Shown here one piece after another: positions 39,206 through 47,434 of a stretch of DNA of 64,000 nt. Position 1 is the stretch's first letter, and each line of letters begins with the position of its first letter. The stretch lies in contig WBOU01000007.1 in assembly GCA_009268125.1 (NCBI GenBank), positions 1 through 64,000 on the forward strand. The letters run 5' to 3'. The translations under genes and the position numbers were made by a program. Source of the stretch: Chloroflexia bacterium SDU3-3 (GTDB taxonomy: Bacteria; Chloroflexota; Chloroflexia; Chloroflexales; Roseiflexaceae). Under the pieces are notes generated by a model that had not been told where the DNA came from, searched no databases, and worked only from the letters and a program-made list of their open reading frames with translations.

Positions 39206-40621
39206 CTAACCGACCGAGCCTTCCATCTCCAGCTGGATAAGCCGGTTCAGCTCTAGCGCGTACTCCATGGGCAGCTCGCGGGTGAACGGCTCCATGAAGC
39301 CCAGCACGATCATCGAGAGCGCCTCGGATTCGGGGATGCCGCGGCTCATCAGGTAGAACAGCTGCTCCTCGCCGATCCGGCCCACGGTGGCCTCGTGGGC
39401 CAGGGTGGTGCGGGCCTCTTCGACCTCGATATAGGGGATGGTGTCCGACTTCGAGCTTTCGTCGAGGATCAGCGCGTCGCAGTTGACGTTGATCTTCGAG
39501 CCAGTTGCGCCGGGCAGCACCTTGGCCAGGCCGCGGTAGGTGGTCTTGCCGCCGTCCTTCGAGACCGACTTGTTGGTGATGCGGCTGGTGGTGTCGGGGG
39601 CCATGTGCACCATCTTCGCGCCCGCATCCTGGTGCTGGCCCTTGCCCGCGTAGGCGATCGAGAGCACCTCGCCGCGCGCGCCACGGCCCATCAGGTAGAC
39701 CGAGGGGTACTTCATGGTCAGGCGCGAGCCGATGTTGCCATCCACCCACTCCATGCTGGCATCCTCGTAGGCCACGGCGCGCTTGGTCACTAGGTTGAAG
39801 ATGTTGTTGGCCCAGTTCTGGATGGTGGTGTAGCGGCATTTGCCGCCCTTCTTGACGATGATCTCGACCACCGCCGAGTGCAGCGAGTACGAGCGGTAGA
39901 CCGGCGCGGTGCAGCCCTCGATATAGTGCACCGACGCGCCTTCATCCACGATGATCAGGGTGCGCTCGAACTGGCCCATGTTCTCGGCGTTGATGCGGAA
40001 GTAGGCCTGCAGCGGAATGTCGACATTCACCCCCGGCGGCACATAGATGAACGAGCCGCCCGACCACACCGCCGTGTTCAGCGCGGCGTACTTGTTGTCG
40101 GCAGAAGGCACCACTGTGCCGAAGTACTGCTTGAACAGCTCGGGGTACTCGCGCAGCGCCGAGTCGGTGTCTAGGAACACCACGCCGCGCTTGGCCCACT
40201 CCTCGCGGAGCGAGTGGTAGACCACCTCGGACTCGTACTGCGCGCCCACGCCGGCCAAGAACTTGCGCTCGGCCTCGGGGATGCCCAGCTTCTCGAAGGT
40301 GTTTTTGATCTCGGCGGGCACGGCGTCCCAGTCGCTCTCGGGCTTCTCGCCCGCGCGCACGAAGTAGTGGATCTCGTCGTAGTTGAGCTGATCCAGCTCG
40401 TCGTTGCCCCACGCGCCCTGGAGCGGTGTGGGCTTCTCCTGGAAGATCCTGAGCGCCTGCAGGCGTCGGCGCAGCATCCACTCCGGCTCGTTCTTCATCG
40501 CCGAAAGCTCGCGCACGATCTCCTCGGTCAGGCCCTTGCCCGATTTGAAGACGTAGTTCTCTTCCTCGCGGAAGCCGTATTTCGAATAATCGAATGAGAG
40601 ATTCGCAGCTTCAACTGCCAT
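39206..40621 (-). CDS. sufB: Fe-S cluster assembly scaffold SufB
   Basis: A 471-residue beta-helix protein that forms the SufBC2D scaffold. [21 protein letters not shown] begins it and the C-terminal block [15 protein letters not shown] and [10 protein letters not shown] is canonical. The region [20 protein letters not shown] carries the conserved Cys. It is the last gene of sufCDSUB, unlike the E. coli sufABCDSE order. Confidence 0.96.
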   Translation of the reverse strand: MAVEAANLSFDYSKYGFREEENYVFKSGKGLTEEIVRELSAMKNEPEWMLRRRLQALRIFQEKPTPLQGAWGNDELDQLNYDEIHYFVRAGEKPESDWDAVPAEIKNTFEKLGIPEAERKFLAGVGAQYESEVVYHSLREEWAKRGVVFLDTDSALREYPELFKQYFGTVVPSADNKYAALNTAVWSGGSFIYVPPGVNVDIPLQAYFRINAENMGQFERTLIIVDEGASVHYIEGCTAPVYRSYSLHSAVVEIIVKKGGKCRYTTIQNWANNIFNLVTKRAVAYEDASMEWVDGNIGSRLTMKYPSVYLMGRGARGEVLSIAYAGKGQHQDAGAKMVHMAPDTTSRITNKSVSKDGGKTTYRGLAKVLPGATGSKINVNCDALILDESSKSDTIPYIEVEEARTTLAHEATVGRIGEEQLFYLMSRGIPESEALSMIVLGFMEPFTRELPMEYALELNRLIQLEMEGSVG

Positions 40622-40701
40622 CGGTCATCCTCCTGCTACTGTGAGGTAGCTGTTGTTTCATCGGTGTGGGCGGCACCAGCCGTGCGCCCTTCGGGTTGCC
40701 G

Positions 40702-41112
40702 CTAGAGCTCGTCCTCGTCGTCCTCAAGCTGGGTGCCTAGGAAGCTGTAGACCCCGGCCTTCACGGCCTTGAGCGGCAGGAGCGCGCATTTGATGCGCAC
40801 CGGGTTGTGGCCAAGCGGAATGCCGATCAGGTCGAGCACGTCGTCCTTGGTCAGCTGCTTGATCTCGTCCAGCGACTTGCCCTTGATCTCGTCGGTGAGC
40901 AGCGATGTCGCGGCCTGGCTGATCGCGCAGCCCCGCCCGACAAAGCGCACATCGGTGATAACGCCATCTTCGATGGCAAGATCTATCTTGATCTGGTCGC
41001 CGCAGAGCGGGTTTTTCTCCTCCTGCGTGACCGTCGGGTTCTCCAGGGTGCCTGCGTTGTGCGGGTACTTGGAGTGCTCGATGATAAGCTCTCGGTAGAG
41101 ATCATCCATCAT
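40702..41112 (-). CDS. sufU: SufU zinc-dependent sulfurtransferase
   Basis: A 136-residue partner of SufS. Three cysteines and an aspartate in NPLCGDQI, GRGCAIS and IRIKCALLP-like context bind zinc, and the first cysteine region also accepts sulfur. I chose ATG at 41112 with GAGGTGAC upstream. SufU replaces SufE as SufS activator in Gram-positives and their relatives; this genome also has a SufE at 36246. Confidence 0.94.
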   Translation of the reverse strand: MMDDLYRELIIEHSKYPHNAGTLENPTVTQEEKNPLCGDQIKIDLAIEDGVITDVRFVGRGCAISQAATSLLTDEIKGKSLDEIKQLTKDDVLDLIGIPLGHNPVRIKCALLPLKAVKAGVYSFLGTQLEDDEDEL

Positions 41113-41154
41113 GTCACCTCGCACTTTCGTGATGTGCCGCCATGGCCTGCTGGC

Positions 41155-42399
41155 CTAGGCGAAAAGCCGCCGTGCCTTCTCCAGCGCCGCCGCGAGTCGG
41201 TCGATCTCCTCGGGGATGTTGTAGAGGTAGAATGAGGCGCGGGCGGTGGCCGGAATGTTGAGCAGATCGTGCAGCGGCTGGCAGCAGTGGTGCCCGGCGC
41301 GCACCGCGATGCCCTCGGTGTCGAGGATGGCCGCCACATCGTGCGGGTGCACCCCCTCAAGGGTGAAGCTGATCACGCCGCCGCGCTGCTCGGCGGTGGG
41401 CGGGCCGTACAGCTGCAGGCCGTGCACCTCGCTCAGGCGGTCGAGCGCGTAGGCGGTGAGCTTCTGCTCGTAGGCGTGGATGCGCGCCATGCCGACATCG
41501 CTGAGGAAGTCGATGGCCTCGCCCAGCGCGATCGACTCGCCGATGGCCGGGGTGCCAGCCTCGAAGCGGGTCGGCACATCGGCGTAGGTGGTGCCCTCCA
41601 GCGTCACGTTCTGGATCATGGAGCCGCCGCCTAGGAAGGGCGGCATGGCATCCAGCAGCGCCTTGCGGCCCCAGAGCGCGCCGCTGCCGGTGGGGCCGCA
41701 CATCTTGTGGCCCGAGAAGGCCAGGAAGTCGATGCCGAGCGCCTGCACATCCACGGGCATGTGCGGCACGCTCTGCGCCCCATCCACCAGCACCACCGCG
41801 CCCGCCGCGTGTGCCCTGGCCGCGATCTCGGCCACGGGGTTGATCGTGCCCAGCACGTTGGACTGGTGCGTGACCGCCACGATCTTCACGCCCTGCAGCC
41901 TGCGGTCGAGGTCGTCCAGAATGAGACGTCCGTCGCCGTCGATCTCTAGGTAGTCGATCTTGGCCCCGGTGCGCTGGGCGATCATCTGCCAGGGCACCAG
42001 GTTCGAGTGGTGCTCCATCACGGTGAGCAGGATGCGGTCGCCGGGGCGCAGGTTGGCCGCGCCCCATGTGTTGGCCACCAGGTTGATCGCCTCGGTGGTG
42101 TTGCGCACAAAGACGATCTCTTTGAGCGAACGCGCGTTGATGAACTTGGCCACCTTGCCGCGCGCCCGCTCGTAGGCGAAGGTCGCCTGCTCGCTCAGCT
42201 GGTAGACGCCGCGGTGGACATTGGCGTTGGTGTGCTCGTAGTAGTGCTCAAGGCTTGTGATCACGCGCCTGGGCTTCTGCGAGGATGCGCCGCTGTCCAA
42301 AAACGCCAGCGGCTTGCCATGGATGGGCTGCTGGAGGATCGGGAACTCGCGGCGAAGCGTGAGGATGTCGAACTGATCGATGTCTTTTTGTGTGCCCAT
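41155..42399 (-). CDS. sufS: cysteine desulfurase SufS
   Basis: A 414-residue PLP enzyme converting cysteine to alanine and enzyme-bound persulfide. LDSGASSQKPRRVI at the N terminus, the PLP lysine in FSGHKMCGPTG, and the active cysteine in RAGHHCCQPLHDLL are all present. The doubled CysCys where RAGHHCAQP is usual is a minor variant. The gene lies between sufU and sufD. Confidence 0.96.
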   Translation of the reverse strand: MGTQKDIDQFDILTLRREFPILQQPIHGKPLAFLDSGASSQKPRRVITSLEHYYEHTNANVHRGVYQLSEQATFAYERARGKVAKFINARSLKEIVFVRNTTEAINLVANTWGAANLRPGDRILLTVMEHHSNLVPWQMIAQRTGAKIDYLEIDGDGRLILDDLDRRLQGVKIVAVTHQSNVLGTINPVAEIAARAHAAGAVVLVDGAQSVPHMPVDVQALGIDFLAFSGHKMCGPTGSGALWGRKALLDAMPPFLGGGSMIQNVTLEGTTYADVPTRFEAGTPAIGESIALGEAIDFLSDVGMARIHAYEQKLTAYALDRLSEVHGLQLYGPPTAEQRGGVISFTLEGVHPHDVAAILDTEGIAVRAGHHCCQPLHDLLNIPATARASFYLYNIPEEIDRLAAALEKARRLFA

Positions 42400-42462
42400 T
42401 GCGGTATCGTCCAGAGTGACGTGTGGCGGCGGCGGGCAGCCCCGCCGCCGCCAGCGCGCATC

Positions 42463-43671
42463 CTACAGCTTGGCCTCGATGGCCGCGCTCACACGCTCGC
42501 GAACCTCCGTCGACGGGATGCGGTCGAGCACTGGCTCGAAGAAGCCGGTGATGATCATGTGGATGGCGTCCTCGCGACCGATGCCGCGCGAGAGCATGTA
42601 GAACAGCTGCTCCTCGTCGATCTCGCCGCTGGTGGATGCGTGGCCGGCCCGCTCGACATCGTTGGTATCGATCTTCAGGCCGGGGATGGAGTCGCTGCGC
42701 GACTTGCCGCCCAGGTGGAGCGCGTGCTCCTCAAGCCGGGTGGCGGTGGCGCGGCTGCCCTTCTCGATCTTGATCATGCCGTCGAAGGTCGAGTAGCCCT
42801 CGTCATTCACCACGGTCTTGAAGTCCAGGTGGCTCTCGGTGCTCACGCCCACGTGGCGCAGGGTCGGTGCGATCAGCAGCGACTGCTTCTCGTTGGCGAA
42901 GGTCACGGCCTGCCACTCGACGCGCGAGCCGACCTCGGTCATGGTGGCCTCGGCCTCGATGTGCTGGAGCTTGCCGCCCAGGTTGGCCGTCACCCAGTCC
43001 ACATTGGCGTCGCGCCCGGCCACCACGCGCTGCGCGCCGATGTGGTAGACCTCGCGGCCCCACGTCTGAATGCTGACGAAGCGCAGGCTTGAACCCTGGC
43101 GGGTGAAGATCTCGGTGGCCGGGTTGGCGAAGCCCTGGCCGCTGGCATCGGCGGAGGTGAACTCCTCCACGAATGTGGCGCTCGCGCCCTCCTCCAGCAC
43201 CACGATGCTGTGGGGGAACACCGAGCCGCCCTGGCCCAGCGCGAACGAGGCCACGAACGGCTCCTCGACGGCCACGTTCTTGGGCACATAGAGGAACACA
43301 CCGTCGAGCCAAAGCGCGGCGTGCAGAGCGTTGAACTTATGGGCCTCGGCCTCGATGGCTGTGCCGAGCAGCTGCTGGGCCAGGGCGTTGCCGCTGGCCA
43401 GCGCGCTGAGCAGCGGGGTGAAGATCACACCCTGGGCCGCGAGCGACTGGTTCCAGGTGAGCGTGGTGCTGGCGGCCTCGGCGGGCGCGCTGATCTGCTC
43501 GGGCTGGAACTTCGAGAGGTCGGTGCGCTTCCAGATCGGCGGCGCGCTGGCCACGAAGGTCTTCCAGGCGGCCTCGCGCCGCTCGATCAGCCAGGCAGGC
43601 TCGCCACGGCGCTGCGCGGCCTCGGCCAGCACGTTCTCATTGAGCTGTGAAAGGGGGGGGAGCGTATTCAT
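42463..43671 (-). CDS. sufD: Fe-S cluster assembly protein SufD
   Basis: A 402-residue paralogue of SufB that completes the scaffold. The C-terminal half shows the shared SufBD core: DSIPGLKIDTNDVERAGHAS and EEQLFYMLSRGIGREDAIHM. The start at 43671 has only a weak ribosome-binding site, so translation may depend on coupling with sufC, which ends 40 bases upstream. Confidence 0.95.
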   Translation of the reverse strand: MNTLPPLSQLNENVLAEAAQRRGEPAWLIERREAAWKTFVASAPPIWKRTDLSKFQPEQISAPAEAASTTLTWNQSLAAQGVIFTPLLSALASGNALAQQLLGTAIEAEAHKFNALHAALWLDGVFLYVPKNVAVEEPFVASFALGQGGSVFPHSIVVLEEGASATFVEEFTSADASGQGFANPATEIFTRQGSSLRFVSIQTWGREVYHIGAQRVVAGRDANVDWVTANLGGKLQHIEAEATMTEVGSRVEWQAVTFANEKQSLLIAPTLRHVGVSTESHLDFKTVVNDEGYSTFDGMIKIEKGSRATATRLEEHALHLGGKSRSDSIPGLKIDTNDVERAGHASTSGEIDEEQLFYMLSRGIGREDAIHMIITGFFEPVLDRIPSTEVRERVSAAIEAKL

Positions 43672-43710
43672 AGTTAGGGGGCAAATGCTGCGGCAGCCTC
43701 ACCGCCACAG

Positions 43711-44493
43711 CTACTTTGCCGCAACCTCCTCCCGGATCCAGTCGTAGCCCTTCTCCTCCAGCTCCAGCGCTAGCTCGGGGCCGCTCTCGCGCACGATCCG
43801 GCCATCCATCATCACCGAAACGATGTTGGGCTTGATGTAGTTGAGCAGCCGCTGGTAGTGGGTGATCACCAGCACGCCCATCTCGGGGTTGGCGGCGGCC
43901 AGCGTGTTGACGCCCTGCGAGACGATGCGCAGCGCATCGATGTCGAGGCCCGAGTCGGTCTCGTCCATCACGGCCATAGTCGGCTTGAGCATGGACATCT
44001 GGAGGATCTCGATGCGCTTCTTCTCGCCGCCCGAGAAGCCCTCGTTTAGGTAGCGGCGGATGAAGGACTCATCCACTTCTAGCGAGGCCAGGTTGGCGCG
44101 CAGCGTCTTGCGGAACTCGGCCATGGGGATGGCGGTCTGCTTGGGATCCTTGCCCTCCTCGGCGCGGTGGGCGTTCACGGCGGCGCGTAGGAAGTTGGCC
44201 ACGGTGACGCCGGGGATGGCCACGGGGTACTGGAAGGCCAGGAACAGACCCAGCTTGGAGCGCTCGTCGGGGGCCAGCTCAAGGATGTTCTGGCCCTTGT
44301 ACCAGACCTCGCCGCCGGTGACCTCGTAGCCGGGGTGTCCGGCCAGGGTGTAGGCCAGGGTGCTCTTGCCGCTGCCGTTCGGCCCCATAATCGCGTGGAC
44401 AGTGCCGGGCTTAATAGTTAGGTTGACACCACGCAGGATCTCTTTCTCTCCGACGTTGGCGTGCAGATCCTTGATGACAAGCTCTGTGTTCAT
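43711..44493 (-). CDS. sufC: Fe-S cluster assembly ATPase SufC
   Basis: A 260-residue ABC-type ATPase. Walker A is GPNGSGKST, the signature [14 protein letters not shown], Walker [17 protein letters not shown], and the switch histidine is in [11 protein letters not shown]. It drives conformational change in SufBD. The ATG follows GATGAGGACC. It is the first structural gene, 155 bases after sufR. Confidence 0.96.
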   Translation of the reverse strand: MNTELVIKDLHANVGEKEILRGVNLTIKPGTVHAIMGPNGSGKSTLAYTLAGHPGYEVTGGEVWYKGQNILELAPDERSKLGLFLAFQYPVAIPGVTVANFLRAAVNAHRAEEGKDPKQTAIPMAEFRKTLRANLASLEVDESFIRRYLNEGFSGGEKKRIEILQMSMLKPTMAVMDETDSGLDIDALRIVSQGVNTLAAANPEMGVLVITHYQRLLNYIKPNIVSVMMDGRIVRESGPELALELEEKGYDWIREEVAAK

Positions 44494-44528
44494 TCGGTCC
44501 TCATCTATGATGATGTACTACATAAGGG

Positions 44529-44568
44529 CAAAAAAGAAGGCAGCACCGCATAGAACAGCTTCGGTGCT
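44529..44568 (-). terminator. terminator between sufR and sufC
   Basis: AGCACCG (44542-44548) pairs with CGGTGCT (44562-44568), followed on the minus strand by TTCTTTTTT. It would limit read-through from sufR, so sufC either has its own promoter in 44494-44528 or relies on partial read-through. Confidence 0.65.
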
Positions 44569-44648
44569 GACCTCGGCCTCTACCCATTGAATGTATGCGG
44601 CGAGCGGAGGGGCCTGCAGGTATTCAGCAGGCCACCCCGCCAGTTTGC

Positions 44649-45278
44649 CTACTCTTCGTTTCGGACTTTAAAGCTACAGCTGCGGTGGCCTTCGCGGATA
44701 GTCCCCTCGATCTGGAGATCCTCGCCGAGCACCTGCTCCATCATGCGCCGCTCCATGCGGCAGACGGCCTCGTGCTCCTGCGCCACGTCGAGGTAGGGGC
44801 AGGAGAAGACCTGGAAGCCCTGGCCAGACGGCTGGACCTCTACAGGGATACTGCGGGCCTCAAGCGCCTTGCGCAGCCCATCCAGCTTTTCCTGCAGCTC
44901 TTCGCCGGGGATCTGGCCCTTGTACTCCTCGGCCAGCCGCGAACCGACCGCATCCAGCAACACATCAAGCTGCTCGGAGCCTTGGCGGTTGGCCAGTTCG
45001 CGCAGCAGCATGTTCACCAGGGTGTCGTATGCCTTGGGGAACTGGGCCTGCGCCGCCGAGGTGAGAAAGTAGACCTGCTTGGGTCGGCCAGGGCCGGTGC
45101 GCACCAGCTTGGTATCGATCAGACCACGGGTCTGAAGGTTGGTGATGTGCTCGCGCACCGCAGTGGTGCTGATGCCAAGCACCTCTTCAAGATCGCGCAC
45201 CGACGCCTCGCCATGGCGTTGGAGGTGGCGCAACACTTTATTGGCTGGCGTATCGCCTACGAACGTTATCGCTGCCAT
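44649..45278 (-). CDS. sufR: SufR family Fe-S sensing repressor
   Basis: A 209-residue regulator. The N-terminal winged helix includes VLRHLQRHGEASVRDLEEVL and GISTTAVREHITNLQTRGLI. The C-terminal half has the cluster cysteines: Cys160 in FSCPYLDV, Cys173 in HEAVCRMERR and Cys201 near the end, the SufR pattern. With a cluster bound it represses suf genes. The ATG at 45278 lies after GAGGAGCG; the ATG at 45299 overlaps that site and is unlikely. Confidence 0.93.
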   Translation of the reverse strand: MAAITFVGDTPANKVLRHLQRHGEASVRDLEEVLGISTTAVREHITNLQTRGLIDTKLVRTGPGRPKQVYFLTSAAQAQFPKAYDTLVNMLLRELANRQGSEQLDVLLDAVGSRLAEEYKGQIPGEELQEKLDGLRKALEARSIPVEVQPSGQGFQVFSCPYLDVAQEHEAVCRMERRMMEQVLGEDLQIEGTIREGHRSCSFKVRNEE

Positions 45279-45311
45279 GGTGGTATTCGCTCCTCGCATA
45301 TATGTACGCTA

Positions 45312-45339
45312 AGTATAGCTCAAAATCTGCTTTTGTCAA
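45312..45339 (-). promoter_or_regulatory. sufR promoter
   Basis: On the minus strand a perfect TTGACA (45334-45339), 16 bases, TATACT (45312-45317). This is the strongest -35 in the window together with that of the ssu operon. Confidence 0.8.
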
Positions 45340-45365
45340 TTTCGAAAGCAAAAACTTTCGAAATT
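45338..45365. promoter_or_regulatory. probable SufR operator
   Basis: A perfect 11-bp inverted repeat, AATTTCGAAAG-N6-CTTTCGAAATT, overlapping the sufR -35 element by two bases. Each half contains TTTCGAAA, itself a palindrome. Position and symmetry suit a dimeric repressor; SufR autoregulation is the simplest reading. Confidence 0.7.
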
Positions 45366-45390
45366 AGAATCAACGAATAGCGCAGTATGA

Positions 45391-46536
45391 TCAGCTTTCT
45401 GCTGCGAGCCGCGCATCGGCCAGCACTTGCGCCACCTGGGCCTCAGCCACGTCGCTGCGGGTCACGGCTGCGCCGATGGATGTGGGCAGCACCCAGCGCA
45501 CTTTGCCAGCCTGCACCTTCTTGTCGCGCAGGGTGCGCTCGATCAGATCCTCGGGGTCGACGCTGGGCGGCAGGGCGGTGGGCAGCCCGTAGGCGTGCAG
45601 CAGCCGCCGCTGGCGCGCGACATCCGCCGCCGCGAACGTGCCCATGCTCACGGCGATCTGGGCGGCCAGCTCCATGCCGATGGCCACCGCCTCGCCGTGC
45701 AGCAGGGTACCGTAGCCCGCCGCCGCCTCGATGGCGTGGCCCAGGGTGTGGCCATAGTTCAGCAGCATGCGCTCGCCGGTCTCGCGCTCGTCGCGGGTGA
45801 CCACGCCCGCCTTCACCGCCGCCGCCTGCCGTACGATCGCGGCCAGCTCCTCGGGCGGCAGCGCCAGCGCGGCGTCCGATCCTGCGCCCGCCGTCACCTC
45901 GCCAGGCAGCCCGGCGATCTGCTCCAGCCGCTCGAACAGCGCGCGATCCTGGATGACGCCGTGCTTGATCGTCTCGGCCCAGCCCGCCCGCAGCTCGCGT
46001 GGGGGCAGCGTGGCCAGCGTGCTGGTGTCGGCCAGCACTAGGCGGGGCTGGTGGAACGCGCCGATCAGGTTTTTGCCCAGCGGGTGGTTCACGCCGGTCT
46101 TGCCGCCTAGCGCGCTATCGACCATGGCCAGCAGCGTGGTGGGCAGCTGGATGAAGGCCACGCCGCGCAGGATGCTGGCGGCGGCGAAGCCCGCCAGGTC
46201 GCCCACCACGCCGCCGCCCAGCGCCAGCACCACGTCGCGCCGCTCCACGCCGCCGCCGATTAGCCAGTCGTAGAGCTTGGACAGCGTCGCCAGATCCTTG
46301 CTCTGCTCGCCCGAGGGCACCGCGAAGCCGCGCGCGCCGTAGCCCGCCCCCTCCAGCGCGGCCAGCAGCGGCAGCCCGAAGCGGTTGTAGACAGCGGCGT
46401 CGCTGATCAGCCAGATCTTGCCGCGTAGGCCCAGCCGCGCGAGGTGGCCGGGCAGCGTGGCCAGCACCCCAGCGCCGACCAGGATCTCGTAGGTGCCAGC
46501 GGGTGTGGTGATGGTGAGTGGGGCAGGTGTTGTCAT
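45391..46536 (-). CDS. aroB: 3-dehydroquinate synthase
   Basis: A 381-residue NAD- and metal-dependent enzyme, second step of the shikimate pathway. The core LALGGGVVGDLAGFAAASILRG, the catalytic DSALGGKTGVNHPLGKN, and metal ligands in LLNYGHTLGHAIE and LLHGEAVAIGM are intact. I chose the ATG at 46536, preceded by AGAGAGG, over in-frame sites upstream. It follows aroK with a 32-base gap. Confidence 0.95.
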   Translation of the reverse strand: MTTPAPLTITTPAGTYEILVGAGVLATLPGHLARLGLRGKIWLISDAAVYNRFGLPLLAALEGAGYGARGFAVPSGEQSKDLATLSKLYDWLIGGGVERRDVVLALGGGVVGDLAGFAAASILRGVAFIQLPTTLLAMVDSALGGKTGVNHPLGKNLIGAFHQPRLVLADTSTLATLPPRELRAGWAETIKHGVIQDRALFERLEQIAGLPGEVTAGAGSDAALALPPEELAAIVRQAAAVKAGVVTRDERETGERMLLNYGHTLGHAIEAAAGYGTLLHGEAVAIGMELAAQIAVSMGTFAAADVARQRRLLHAYGLPTALPPSVDPEDLIERTLRDKKVQAGKVRWVLPTSIGAAVTRSDVAEAQVAQVLADARLAAES

Positions 46537-46568
46537 CGGGGGCCTCTCTATGCTGGTGGCCATCGCCG

Positions 46569-47096
46569 CTATGGCCGGTAGATTCGCAGGATCTCCTGGG
46601 CGATCTCGCTGGCGGCGCGACCGCTGGTGATGATCTGGTGGTGGGCCACATCGGCGTAGAGCGCGGCGCGGGCGGCCCGCAGCGCCTCTAGCTTGGCGTG
46701 GGCCTCGCCGCTCAGCAGCGGTCGCTCCTCGTCGTGGGCGGCCAGGCGGGCCACCAGATCCTCGGTGGGGGCGTCGAGCCACACCACCAGGGCCAGCTCG
46801 CGCAGCAGCGTGCGGTTGGCGGGCCGCAGCACGATCCCGCCGCCGGTGGCCACCACCGCCGCCGTGCCGCCCAGCGCCTCGGCCAGCGCGGCCTGCTCTA
46901 GCGTGCGGAAGTGGGCCTCGCCGTGCTGCTCGAACAGGGCCGAGATGATCTGGCCCTGCTGGCGCTCGATGGCGCGGTCGGTGTCGATCAGCGGCATGCC
47001 AGTGCGCTCGGCCAGCGCCCGCGCAACGGTAGATTTCCCCGTGCCGGAGAGGCCGACCAGGGCGATAGAACGATCTTGCATCGTATTACCTGTCAT
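46569..47096 (-). CDS. aroK: shikimate kinase
   Basis: A 175-residue P-loop kinase. Walker A is GLSGTGKST, the shikimate-binding Asp-Arg lies in DTDRAIE, and ATGGGIVLRPANR and the lid region EERPLLSG follow. The start at 47096 has GAGGAGAAACC upstream. First gene of aroK-aroB. Confidence 0.94.
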   Translation of the reverse strand: MTGNTMQDRSIALVGLSGTGKSTVARALAERTGMPLIDTDRAIERQQGQIISALFEQHGEAHFRTLEQAALAEALGGTAAVVATGGGIVLRPANRTLLRELALVVWLDAPTEDLVARLAAHDEERPLLSGEAHAKLEALRAARAALYADVAHHQIITSGRAASEIAQEILRIYRP

Positions 47097-47297
47097 TGGT
47101 TTCTCCTCTATTGTAAACGATCATCGCCGCAGCTTGGTCGCCTGAGTGGGAACTTTGGGTAGAAATTTCGTTTATATCAAAACAAATTGCCCGCCCTCAT
47201 TTTTGCGAGGGATGCTGTCGCTGTTTTCATGCGCTTTTTCGCTTCCCAGCGCGCCGCGTATGCCGCAGCATAGGACGCCACCGCCCAGTACGTGATG

Positions 47298-47333
47298 TGA
47301 CCATACCACCTGACCTGTAGGTGACTGTGGTCA
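47298..47333. promoter_or_regulatory. nested inverted repeats between aroK and the kinase gene
   Basis: TGACCA (47298-47303) and TGGTCA (47328-47333) enclose CACCT-N7-AGGTG (47307-47323). It lies in the 338-base divergent region between aroK and the histidine kinase gene, where it could be an operator for either. I see nothing else definite in 47097-47434. Confidence 0.45.
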
Positions 47334-47434
47334 TATGGTATCGGTGTGGCTGGTGTGCTAGGCTCACACTGGGGAACATAGGTGGTCTGCGCCCAACGAA
47401 GCCAACTGGCGCGAACCGCACCAAACGATCTACC

